A program made the position numbers and the translations under genes. Positions 36,409 to 45,076 of a DNA stretch of 64,000 nucleotides are shown here, in pieces. Each line of letters starts with the position of its first letter. Position 1 is the first letter of the stretch. A model generated the notes under the pieces. It saw nothing but the letters and a program-made list of their open reading frames with translations. It was not told where the DNA came from and did no database searches. The stretch is taken from positions 1 through 64,000 of the forward strand of contig CALEVZ010000037.1 of assembly GCA_937924755.1 (NCBI GenBank). Direction: 5' to 3'. The DNA comes from an uncultured bacterium. Its GTDB lineage: Bacteria; Acidobacteriota; Thermoanaerobaculia; Thermoanaerobaculales; Thermoanaerobaculaceae.

Positions 36409-38822
36409 GGGATGGCCAGCGGGATGGTGGTGGGGTCCTTGGACAGATCGTCCACCACCGAGGCGAAGGCGATTACCCTGCCCCCCGGGCTGAGCACCCG
36501 AACCGTGGCAAAGGCCGACGACACGCCGGGCGGCAGCACCGCCTCGCGCAGGATCGCCAGCCGCCGCTCCCCCGGCACGGTGCGGGTCAGCGGTCCGCCG
36601 ATGGCGCTGCCGGCACCGCTGTAGAGCTGCACCTGAACGTCCACGGGCGACGTCCCCGGGTTGACGAACTCCAAATTGGTGTAAAACGGCGGGTCACTGC
36701 GCAGCCCGGCGAGGTAGCCGACGCGGTCGGAGGTGAGCATCGCTTCCACCGGCACCCCCGGGTAGCTCTGTCCGAAGGTGGGCGCGCCGGGGGAGGTTTG
36801 GGAGTAGGTCCTGGCCAGGACGGTGACGGGCTGCGTGGCGCTGACTAGGATGGTGCCCACGTGGTTGCCGGTGAGGGCGAAGAGGCTGTTCAGGACATCG
36901 CTCCAGAAAGCCTGCTGCTGCCCATCGAGCTGCCGGGTGGCGGTGGCCGACTGGGTGCTGGCATAAAAGGTCAGGGTCAGCTCCGCGGTGGCCGAGGAGG
37001 TGTTGAGCACCGCCAGGTCGGAGAGCCAGAAGGCGGGGGGAAAGCCGGGAGTGTGGGCAATCCCCGACACCCAGAAGGTCTGCGACTGAGTGGCACACGA
37101 GGCTCGATAGGTGAGGGTAATTGGCGGCGAGGGTGGGGAGGAGCCGCACGAACTGTTGGCGGTGACCCGAACGTACTTGGTGGCATCGGCGCCCTCCGTG
37201 AAGGTTACGGAGGAGGTGGGCGACGACAGCAGGCTGGTGGTCGAGGAGGTGAACGAGGCGTCGGTGGCCGTCTCCAGCGTGTACGACGTGGCTCCACTCA
37301 CCGGCGGCCAGGTGAGTTCCGTCTGAACCGTGCCGCCGCACAATGTGGCCGGGGAGGGGGTGGGTGCCACCGGCGACGGGGGTGGTGAGCAGGCGCCGGT
37401 AAGGCGCGCGCGCGCCAAGCTGGCGTCGATGATGGGCCTTATGACGTTATTGCGGGCATCCTGCACCAGCGAGCCGGTGCCGGCGATGGCGGCACGGATG
37501 TTCGCCGGGGCGGCGCTTGTCCCTTGACTCAGCAAGGCCGCCACCCCCGCCGCGTAGGGCGCCGCCGCCGAGGTGCCGCCGAAGCAGCCCACCAGTCCGC
37601 TGGTGCGGCGGGTGGTGGTGGCGCAATGGGAGGGGCCGAGGGCGTCCAGTTGGACCCCCGAATCGGAGTAGCAGGCGATCATGCCGGCTGCGGTGGAGCT
37701 CATGCTGCAGCCCGCATCGCCCGTGCACTGACCCTTGCCGAAGGATGCACCGCCAATGTTGGCGTCGATGACCGCGCCGATGGCCATGGAGTTGGACAGG
37801 CACCCCGGCCAAGCCACCCCGGTCTTGCAACCACCGTTGCCTGCCGCGGAAACCACCAGCACCCCGGCGACGGTCAGACTCTGGAAGGCCGTGTAGAGCG
37901 AGGGGCTGTCGGCGTCACAGGGCTGCGCGGGAACACCATCCTCTCCGGTGGCGCTGTAGTACCCACCGAGGGATAGGTTGGCCACCTTGACGTTGTGGGG
38001 GTTTCCTCCCGTGGTCACCATGCCGATGAGACGGTTGAGGCCGCTGAGAATCTGCGAGGAGGACCCCGACCCCGAAGCGTTCAGCACCTTGATGGCAACG
38101 ATGGTGGCGGCCGGAGCAACGCCGTTGGCGGAGCCGGCAGCAATGCCGGCCACGCTGGTGCCATGACCCTCGTCGTCCATGGGATCGTCGTCGTTGTTGA
38201 TGGCGTCCCACAGCTTGATAGTCTTGCTCCCTGCCGGTGACAGCTCGGGGTGGTTGTAATCCACGCCGGTGTCCAGGATAGCGATTCCCACCCCGGCGCC
38301 GGTTAGGCCCGCCCCGTGCAATGCCGGCACGTTCATCAGGGCTTTGCCCTCGGTGCGCATGGCGGTAGCGGTGCGGTTGGGCTCCAGCGATTCGATGCGG
38401 GGGTCGGCCGCCAGGGCGGGAATGGCCGCCGCCGGCAGGCGTATCGCCAGCACGGGCAGGTGGGAGTACCGCTCGAAGACCGCCATGCCGGCGGTCGCCA
38501 GGTCGGTGCTGAGCTCTCGAGCAGCCCCTTCAATCCAGGCCAGCTCCAAGGGATGACCGGGGGTCCGGCGCGTGACTTCCGCAACCATGGGGGGACGACG
38601 CAGTACGGCCAGCACTTCGATGGCCTCGGTCGGGGCTGCGGACCACGGTGGGAGGAGGTCCCTGGTCACCTTGGCGTACCAGGGTCGCTCATCGGCCGGC
38701 AGGGTGAAATCCAAATCAGCCACGGCTGCGGGCCAGCTCTCGGACGTCACCGCTCCGGCACCGGCAACGCCAGCCAGCAGGCCGAGAATGAAACACTTCA
38801 AGCTGGGACAGGTGCGCGCCAT
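36405..38822 (-). CDS. Secreted subtilisin-like S8 serine protease with C-terminal beta domains
   Basis: Triad motifs GVGIAILDTGVDYNHPEL (D), DDEGHGTSVAGIAAG (H), GTSAAAPYAAGVAALL (S); signal peptide; Fn3-like region. Confidence 0.94.
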   Translation of the reverse strand: MARTCPSLKCFILGLLAGVAGAGAVTSESWPAAVADLDFTLPADERPWYAKVTRDLLPPWSAAPTEAIEVLAVLRRPPMVAEVTRRTPGHPLELAWIEGAARELSTDLATAGMAVFERYSHLPVLAIRLPAAAIPALAADPRIESLEPNRTATAMRTEGKALMNVPALHGAGLTGAGVGIAILDTGVDYNHPELSPAGSKTIKLWDAINNDDDPMDDEGHGTSVAGIAAGSANGVAPAATIVAIKVLNASGSGSSSQILSGLNRLIGMVTTGGNPHNVKVANLSLGGYYSATGEDGVPAQPCDADSPSLYTAFQSLTVAGVLVVSAAGNGGCKTGVAWPGCLSNSMAIGAVIDANIGGASFGKGQCTGDAGCSMSSTAAGMIACYSDSGVQLDALGPSHCATTTRRTSGLVGCFGGTSAAAPYAAGVAALLSQGTSAAPANIRAAIAGTGSLVQDARNNVIRPIIDASLARARLTGACSPPPSPVAPTPSPATLCGGTVQTELTWPPVSGATSYTLETATDASFTSSTTSLLSSPTSSVTFTEGADATKYVRVTANSSCGSSPPSPPITLTYRASCATQSQTFWVSGIAHTPGFPPAFWLSDLAVLNTSSATAELTLTFYASTQSATATRQLDGQQQAFWSDVLNSLFALTGNHVGTILVSATQPVTVLARTYSQTSPGAPTFGQSYPGVPVEAMLTSDRVGYLAGLRSDPPFYTNLEFVNPGTSPVDVQVQLYSGAGSAIGGPLTRTVPGERRLAILREAVLPPGVSSAFATVRVLSPGGRVIAFASVVDDLSKDPTTIPLAIP

Positions 38823-38967
38823 GAACAACTCCTTCAGCAAAGATTCAACCCCCGCGGCGGGCAGGGTATTCTGCTCCCCCACGGGGGGTCAAGGCCGGGG
38901 GGAGGGGCGCGGACCCGCCTGGCCCGTCCGACACGACGCCGCGCCGGCGCGCGGCGGGAGGTGTCCT

Positions 38968-39477
38968 TTGGCGAGTGGTGCGATCGGAAAACGACTCTTC
39001 GCGGGTCTCGTCCTGGTGGTGGCCGGCGGTGTGCTCCTGGCCTCCAAGCTAATGAGGGTTGATCAGGCGCCGCTGTGGTTGTTGGGAGCTGGAGTGCTCC
39101 TCGGCCTGTACGGCATCCTGACGCGCGGGGCCGGGTGGGTTGAGGTGGGGATGTTGGGGTTGGGGCTGGGTGCCGGCATGCTGCTGGGTGACGTCACCGC
39201 AGCCGGCATCCCCAAAGGGGTGTGGCTCCCCCTCGCTCCCGGCGCGGCGCTGCTGCTGGCCTGGGTGATCGTTCGCCTGCTGGGATTTCAGCGACGTCGG
39301 TGGCCGCTGCCGCTGGCTGTGGTTCTGCTGGCGTTGGCGGCGGTCCGACTCGCCGACCCCCTGGCTTGGCGTCTCCCCCCGGACGCTGAACAGGTGATCC
39401 GGATCTGGTGGCCGGTAGCCCTCATCGTCGCCGGGGCGCTGCTCATCGTAGCCGCCTTGCGGCGTCGAGGGCGATGA
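38968..39477 (+). CDS. Small multi-pass membrane protein
   Basis: GGGAGG ribosome site before TTG 38968; RLFAGLVLVVAGGVLLASKL, LWLLGAGVLLGLYGIL, WPVALIVAGALLIVAAL. Confidence 0.7.
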   Translation: MASGAIGKRLFAGLVLVVAGGVLLASKLMRVDQAPLWLLGAGVLLGLYGILTRGAGWVEVGMLGLGLGAGMLLGDVTAAGIPKGVWLPLAPGAALLLAWVIVRLLGFQRRRWPLPLAVVLLALAAVRLADPLAWRLPPDAEQVIRIWWPVALIVAGALLIVAALRRRGR

Positions 39478-39521
39478 GCTGACAACCTTGCTCCCCCGCC
39501 CCTGAGAGCTCCCTTCGGGGG

Positions 39522-41096
39522 TCAATTGGCGAGGCGCAGCACGTCGCCGACGCGGATGGTGGTGTCGCTCAGCCCGTTGAGGTGCTGCAGGGCGGCCACC
39601 GTGGTGCCGAAGCGGCGGGCGATGGCAAAGAGGGTGTCGCCCCGCCTGACCACGTACTTGGTGGGCCGCGGGCCGGCGGCGACCGGCGCGGCAGCGACCG
39701 AGGCTGCCGCGTGTCCGCCGGTGGGGTCTCGGGGGACCACCAGCTGCTGGCCGATGCGCAGTCGCCGAGGGTCACGGATCCCGTTGGCAGCGCTAATGCT
39801 GGCTACCGATGACCCGTAGCGGCGGGCAATCGCTCCCAGGGTGTCTCCCTGCTGCACCACGTGGAGGAAGCGGCGCACCCGTTGGGCAGGAGGGATGGAG
39901 GCGATGATCTCGGCAATCTGTTGCTCCTGGCCGCAGGGGACCGCCAGCTGGTAGGTCCCTTTCACTGGTGTGAGTTTGTAGGTCAGCGCCGGGTTGAGGG
40001 CTGCCAGCTCCGCCTCGGACAGCGGCCCGCGTTCAGCGACGACGGCTAGATCCAGGGCCCCGATCACCTCCACTCTGGCCAGGCACTCGGGTAGCTCGAC
40101 GATGGGCGGTAGGTTGTAACGCTGCGGATCCTTGGCCACCACCAACGCCGCCCACATGGCCGGGACGTAGTTGCGGGTCTCCCGCGGCAAGTAAGGGCGC
40201 AATGCCCAGAAGTCCCTGGTGCCGCTGCGACGAATGGCGCGCTCCACCCGGCCCGAGCCGGAGTTGTAGGCGGCCAGGGCGAGTTCCCAGTCGCCGAAGT
40301 ACGCGAAGAGATCGGAAAGGTGGGCGACGGCGGCGCGGGTGGCCAGGTACGGGTCGTTGCGCTCGTCCACCAGCCCATCGCAGCGCAGAGAGTAGAGGCG
40401 GGCGGTGCCGGCCATGAACTGCCACAGACCCTGCGCGCTGGCGCGGGAGCGCGCCGCCGGGTTGAAGGCGCTTTCGATGAGGGGGAGAAACGCCAGGTCG
40501 AGGGGCAGGCCGGCGCGGCTCAGCTCCTCGCGGATGAAGGGCAGATAGCGGCCGGCTCGGCCCAGGGCGGCGATCAACCGTTCCCGGTAGGGACCGGTGA
40601 AGAAGTCCACCAGGGAGGCGACCTCGGGCCGCATGGTGACCGGAAGGTCGAAGGTCTCCTGCCGTGAGAGCTCGGCCAGCTCGGCTAACCGTTCGGCGGG
40701 AACCGGCCCGGGTTCGGGGAGGACGTCTTCCCAGCCGGAGCCGTTGGCGGCGAGCTCCTGGCGCAGCCGCTCCAGCTCATCGAGGACTCCCTCGGCGTAC
40801 GCCAAGAAGGCCGGTGAGCCGTTGTTTGAGATACGCGCTTCGGCGAGGGCTTGCGCGATCAGCAGCTCGCAGTCGCTGAAGTCGGCGGTCCCGCCGCGAC
40901 GGGCCGCCTCTTCGGCAGCCTCTAACAAGGCATCGATGGCGGGGGCCGGAGTGATTGTCGTCTGTTCGGAGGATGGGGTTGGCACCGCCGCCGGCACCGG
41001 GACAGGGAGTTCCTCGGTGCCCCGCCTGGGCTGCGTCGACTGGCAGGCGAGAGCACTGACCGCCAACCCTGCGAGGATGGCGATTTTTGGCTTCAT
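39522..41096 (-). CDS. Membrane-bound lytic transglycosylase (MltD-like) with LysM repeats
   Basis: SLT domain (LAFLPLIESAFNPAARSRASAQGLWQFMAGTARLYSL..AAYNSGSGRV) and two LysM repeats (HVVQQGDTLGAIARRYGSS; YVVRRGDTLFAIARRFGTT). Confidence 0.95.
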   Translation of the reverse strand: MKPKIAILAGLAVSALACQSTQPRRGTEELPVPVPAAVPTPSSEQTTITPAPAIDALLEAAEEAARRGGTADFSDCELLIAQALAEARISNNGSPAFLAYAEGVLDELERLRQELAANGSGWEDVLPEPGPVPAERLAELAELSRQETFDLPVTMRPEVASLVDFFTGPYRERLIAALGRAGRYLPFIREELSRAGLPLDLAFLPLIESAFNPAARSRASAQGLWQFMAGTARLYSLRCDGLVDERNDPYLATRAAVAHLSDLFAYFGDWELALAAYNSGSGRVERAIRRSGTRDFWALRPYLPRETRNYVPAMWAALVVAKDPQRYNLPPIVELPECLARVEVIGALDLAVVAERGPLSEAELAALNPALTYKLTPVKGTYQLAVPCGQEQQIAEIIASIPPAQRVRRFLHVVQQGDTLGAIARRYGSSVASISAANGIRDPRRLRIGQQLVVPRDPTGGHAAASVAAAPVAAGPRPTKYVVRRGDTLFAIARRFGTTVAALQHLNGLSDTTIRVGDVLRLAN

Positions 41097-42463
41097 TCGC
41101 CGCGCAGGAAGACGTTGAGGGTGAGCGTCACCTGGCGCAGGGGCTCACCGCCAGAAAGATCCACATCGATGGGCGGCAGCTCGCCGACGGTCTTGCCCCC
41201 GCTCCCTAACAGCTGAATGGTCACACGGCAGGCCGAGGCCTTCGCCAGCGCCCTTCCCACGTTCTCTTCGACCCGTCGTTTGACGTCACGCCGGGAGTTG
41301 AGGGAAGTGCGCAGCAGGGCGTCCAGGTCGAGGGAAGGCTGGGCCGCCGGTCGTGGCTCCGGGCGTGAAGTGGATGCCTTGCGGACGTTCTCCAGCTCGG
41401 CCAGGATATCCAGGGACGACGCCACCTTGACGTGGCGCATCGCAGGCGCTGCCGGAGGGCCAGTGTCGGGGGTGGTGGCAAACTCGACCTCCGGTGGAGA
41501 TTCTTCCTCGACCGCCTCCTCCAGGACTTCCTCGGCCTGGGGCGGCCCGGCGGCGGCCACCACCTCCTGGGCCTCGGGGAGGACCTCCACCGCTTCGGCG
41601 GCCGACGTGGTTTGGTGCTGGAACTCGGCGGGAGCGGCAACCCTCGCGGCTGCCGCGTCCTCACCTCCGGTTACGCTGGCCGGAGCCGAGATCTCGGCGA
41701 GGGGTGGCGCAGTGGACTTCACCGGTGCTGCCGCTGGCGCCAAGGGGGGCTCGACGAAGAGTTCCTGTTCCAGGCCCTGGGCTGCCGCCGCGCTGAGCGC
41801 CGCGGGGTCGAAGGACACCACAGGAGCGGCCCGCTCCGGGGCAGGCTGGACCACCTTTCCCGATTCTTGCACCGCCATGCGGCGGCGCAGGTTCTTCAGC
41901 GTCAGTTTGGTGATCGCCTTCAGCGTTTCAAAGACCCCGTCCCCCTGGACGGCAATGGCTTCGAAGGCCGGCAGTGTTCCCTCGGGGTTGAGGGCACGCT
42001 CGAGCTCTTCGATGCTCAAAATGTTGCGCAAGTCCCGCTTGTTGTACTGAAGGACCAGCGGAATGGTGGCGATATCCAGGCCCAGTTCGGCAAGGTTTTC
42101 CTGCAGGTTATGCAGGCTTTCGACGTTGGCATCCGCCATCGGCCGTTGCGAGTCGGCGACGAAAACCACGCCGTCGACCCCCTTCAGCACCAGCTTCCGG
42201 GTGGTGTTGTAGAAGACCTGCCCGGGAACGGTGTACAGCTGCAGGCGGGTGCGAAAGCCACCCACCTTCCCCACCTCCAGAGGAAGCAAGTCAAAGAACA
42301 GGGTACGGTCGGTCTCGGTTTCAAGGGAGACCATCTCACCCCGCGAACCGGGCGCGGTCTTGGCGTAGATGTAGGAGAGGTTCGTGGTCTTTCCGCATAG
42401 GCCGGGGCCGTAATAAACGATCTTGGCCGCCATCTGCATCGTGGCCCAGTTGAAGAAAACCAT
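41093..42463 (-). CDS. mglA: MglA-type small GTPase with long C-terminal extension
   Basis: AAKIVYYGPGLCGKTTNLSYIYAKT, LYTVPGQVFYNTTRKLVLKGVDGVVFVADSQ, QYNKRDL; followed by about 250 aa Ala/Glu/Pro-rich extension. Confidence 0.9.
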   Translation of the reverse strand: MVFFNWATMQMAAKIVYYGPGLCGKTTNLSYIYAKTAPGSRGEMVSLETETDRTLFFDLLPLEVGKVGGFRTRLQLYTVPGQVFYNTTRKLVLKGVDGVVFVADSQRPMADANVESLHNLQENLAELGLDIATIPLVLQYNKRDLRNILSIEELERALNPEGTLPAFEAIAVQGDGVFETLKAITKLTLKNLRRRMAVQESGKVVQPAPERAAPVVSFDPAALSAAAAQGLEQELFVEPPLAPAAAPVKSTAPPLAEISAPASVTGGEDAAAARVAAPAEFQHQTTSAAEAVEVLPEAQEVVAAAGPPQAEEVLEEAVEEESPPEVEFATTPDTGPPAAPAMRHVKVASSLDILAELENVRKASTSRPEPRPAAQPSLDLDALLRTSLNSRRDVKRRVEENVGRALAKASACRVTIQLLGSGGKTVGELPPIDVDLSGGEPLRQVTLTLNVFLRGE

Positions 42464-42465
42464 AC

Positions 42466-43374
42466 TTACCTACCCTCACCGTACGGCATCAAGGTGACGC
42501 TAGCATACGAGGAAGAAGCGGTCAATGCGCCGGCGCCGATGCTGGCGGCCATACCGGGGAAACCGGGCCTGGAGACCAGGTGTGGCAGCGCTGCTCGGGC
42601 AATAGCCCGGTAGACGGCGGCGAGGTCTTCGGGAAGCGCTGCGAGGTGGGCTTCGACGGTGCGCATGTCGGCACGAGCGAGAGGGCCGCTCAGCCGCTCC
42701 AAGCCACGAGCGAGCAGCGCCTGGTGGCACGAGCCACCGACCAGTGTTGCCAGGGCGGTATTTGCCTGCGAGCGAGAGAAGCCCGTGCGCAGTAGCATTT
42801 CCCGCGCCAGGGCGAGGAGAATGTGGGTGAGGTTACCGGCTACGGCAGCGGCGGCGTGGTAGAGGGGTTTGTCCGCCGCCGCCAGCCGCCTGGGCCGCAT
42901 GCCGAGCTGCCTCGCCAGAGAGAAGGAGACGCGGACGGCGGCGGGATCGCCCTCGATGGCGGCCACTGCACCCTCCAAGGTGGGTGGATCGGCGCTCGGG
43001 GGTGGGAAGGGAAAGAGAGGGTGGAGGGAGGCGACTGCCGCGCCGGTCTGGCGGAGCGGCTCGAGCGCAGAGGCGGGATGGAACCCCGAGGTGTGAACGG
43101 CTACCCGGCCGGCCATCGGCGGCAGACGAGGAGTGAGAGCCGAAGCCACAGCGGCGAGCGCATCGTCGGCCACGGCGATGAGGTAGCACCAGGCGTCGGG
43201 CAGGGGCGGGCGCAGGCTGTAGACGGGAAGGCCCGGAAACAGGCGGCGGGCCCGCCGGCGGGAGGAGGGAGAGCGAGATACGATCCCCGCCAGGGGTATG
43301 GCGGCCCTTCGCATCACGCCGGCCAGCCCCAGGCCGCATCTCCCCGCGCCCACAATGATGTAGTCACGACCCAT
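42466..43374 (-). CDS. Rossmann-fold protein with DUF2520-type C-terminus
   Basis: YIIVGAGRCGLGLAGVMRRAAIPLAGIVSRS; VAVHTSGFHPASALEPL; LYHAAAAVAGNLTHILLALA. Confidence 0.85.
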   Translation of the reverse strand: MGRDYIIVGAGRCGLGLAGVMRRAAIPLAGIVSRSPSSRRRARRLFPGLPVYSLRPPLPDAWCYLIAVADDALAAVASALTPRLPPMAGRVAVHTSGFHPASALEPLRQTGAAVASLHPLFPFPPPSADPPTLEGAVAAIEGDPAAVRVSFSLARQLGMRPRRLAAADKPLYHAAAAVAGNLTHILLALAREMLLRTGFSRSQANTALATLVGGSCHQALLARGLERLSGPLARADMRTVEAHLAALPEDLAAVYRAIARAALPHLVSRPGFPGMAASIGAGALTASSSYASVTLMPYGEGR

Positions 43375-43398
43375 CCCCGGTCATGGTACTCTAAAGTC

Positions 43399-43414
43399 CG
43401 TACCGGGCGGTACG
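43399..43414. promoter_or_regulatory. Perfect 7-2-7 inverted repeat at the hrcA promoter
   Basis: CGTACCG GG CGGTACG, just downstream of a TGGTACTCT extended -10-like box (43387-43392). Confidence 0.5.
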
Positions 43415-43436
43415 ACCCTGCGAGGATGGGCGGACC

Positions 43437-44471
43437 GTGGATGAGGCGTTAAGCGAACGAGAACGGGAGGTACTCTGTGAGGTAGTGGAGTTGTACCTCG
43501 GGTGTGGAGAGCCCGTCGCCTCGCGTTCCGTCGCCGAAGCTTCGGAACTGTCGCTTTCGCCCGCCTCGATTCGAGCGATCATGGCGCAGCTGGAGGAGAA
43601 GGGGCTCCTGCAGCAGCCTCACCCTTCGGCCGGGCGCGTCCCCTCGGACTTGGGGTTGACAGTTTACTTGGAACGTATTCTGCGCCAGCCCGCCCTGCCA
43701 GCCAACGAGCGCGAGCGACTTTGTCGACTGCTGCCCGCCGGCGGCACGCTGGAGGATCGACTCGATCATGCCAGCCGGGTGCTGGCGCAACTGGCCAATC
43801 AGGTGGGCATGGCGGTGCGGCCGGTGGCATCGGCAGCGCCCATGCGCTCCCTGCACTTTGTCAAGGTGGACGACAGCCAGGTGCTGGCAGTGCTGGTGAC
43901 CGGCGGCGGGGTGGTGGAATCTCGGGTTCTGGCGGTCGGCCGCTGTTTCGAGGACGAAGAACTGGGGAGAATCTCCAGATTCTGTACGGACACGTTCGCG
44001 GGACTTACTCTGAAGGAGATCCGCGACCGACTGGCGGTGATCGTCGAGCAGGAGAGAACCCGCTACGACGAACTCGTGGCGGCGGCGGTGGAACTGACCA
44101 ACATGGCCACCCGTAAGGCTCCCATAAGCAGCTCGTCGGTGTTCGTTCAGGGGGTCGAGAATCTGCTCGCCGGGGGGGAGGCGCACCGCGAGAACCTGCA
44201 GCGTGTGCTCGTGACGTTATCGGAGCGCACCGCACTCATGCACCTCCTGGATCGTTTCCTCGCCTCAACGGGACCCTACGTGGCTGTGGGCGGCGAACTG
44301 GCCTTCCTGGGGGCGCCGAGCCTCGGGATGGTGATCCGCTCCTTTCGGCTGGGTGGGGGCGAAGTCGGCCTGGTCGGGGTGATAGGGGTGCGGCACATGA
44401 ACTATCCTTACCTGGTGCCGGTGGTGGACTTCGTCGGTCAACGCCTGGCCGGGCAGGGGGGAGGGTCATAA
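43437..44471 (+). CDS. hrcA: Heat-inducible transcription repressor HrcA
   Basis: LSEREREVLCEVVELYLGCGEPVASRSVAEASELSLSPASIRAIMAQLEEKGLLQQPHPSAGRVPSDLGLTVYLE; upstream of grpE-dnaK. Confidence 0.95.
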   Translation: MDEALSEREREVLCEVVELYLGCGEPVASRSVAEASELSLSPASIRAIMAQLEEKGLLQQPHPSAGRVPSDLGLTVYLERILRQPALPANERERLCRLLPAGGTLEDRLDHASRVLAQLANQVGMAVRPVASAAPMRSLHFVKVDDSQVLAVLVTGGGVVESRVLAVGRCFEDEELGRISRFCTDTFAGLTLKEIRDRLAVIVEQERTRYDELVAAAVELTNMATRKAPISSSSVFVQGVENLLAGGEAHRENLQRVLVTLSERTALMHLLDRFLASTGPYVAVGGELAFLGAPSLGMVIRSFRLGGGEVGLVGVIGVRHMNYPYLVPVVDFVGQRLAGQGGGS

Positions 44472-45076
44472 TGCACGACGGGAAACAGGTGGACGACTTC
44501 GCCGCATTCGAGCAGCTCGACGATGGCACGGTTGAGATCCTCGATGACGGTCTGGGTGAACGGGAGGAGGCCGCCGCCAAGACGACCGAGGAGCTGGAGG
44601 AGCTGCGCGGTGAACACCAGCGACTGCGGGAGCTCTATCTGCGAAAACTCGCCGACTTCGACAACTATCGCAAGCGCCAGGAACGGGAAATGGCGGAGTT
44701 TCGCAAGTTGGCGAGCGCGGAACTGGTTCGCGACCTGTTGCCGGTCATGGACAATCTCGAGAGGGCGCTGGCGGTCCCCGCCGGCGGGGGCAGCGGACTG
44801 CGGGAAGGGGTGGAGTTGGTCTACCGACAGCTTCATGATACGCTGACCAAACATGGGCTGGAACAAATAGATCCACTCGGTGAACCGTTCGACCCGGCGC
44901 TGCACCAGGCGGTGCAGCGACGGGAGTCCGACGAAGTGGTGGCGAATACGGTGGTCGAGGTACTGCAGAAGGGGTTTCTCATGCATGGACGTCTGCTGCG
45001 CGCGGCGATGGTGGTGGTGGCGGTGCCTGCCGCGACCCCCCGAGTCTCGCCGCCGCCGCCCGGGGAGGGCGGATGA
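44471..45076 (+). CDS. grpE: Nucleotide exchange factor GrpE
   Basis: LRKLADFDNYRKRQEREMAEFRKLASAELVRDLLPVMDNLERAL; VLQKGFLMHGRLLRAAMVVVA. Confidence 0.95.
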   Translation: MHDGKQVDDFAAFEQLDDGTVEILDDGLGEREEAAAKTTEELEELRGEHQRLRELYLRKLADFDNYRKRQEREMAEFRKLASAELVRDLLPVMDNLERALAVPAGGGSGLREGVELVYRQLHDTLTKHGLEQIDPLGEPFDPALHQAVQRRESDEVVANTVVEVLQKGFLMHGRLLRAAMVVVAVPAATPRVSPPPPGEGG

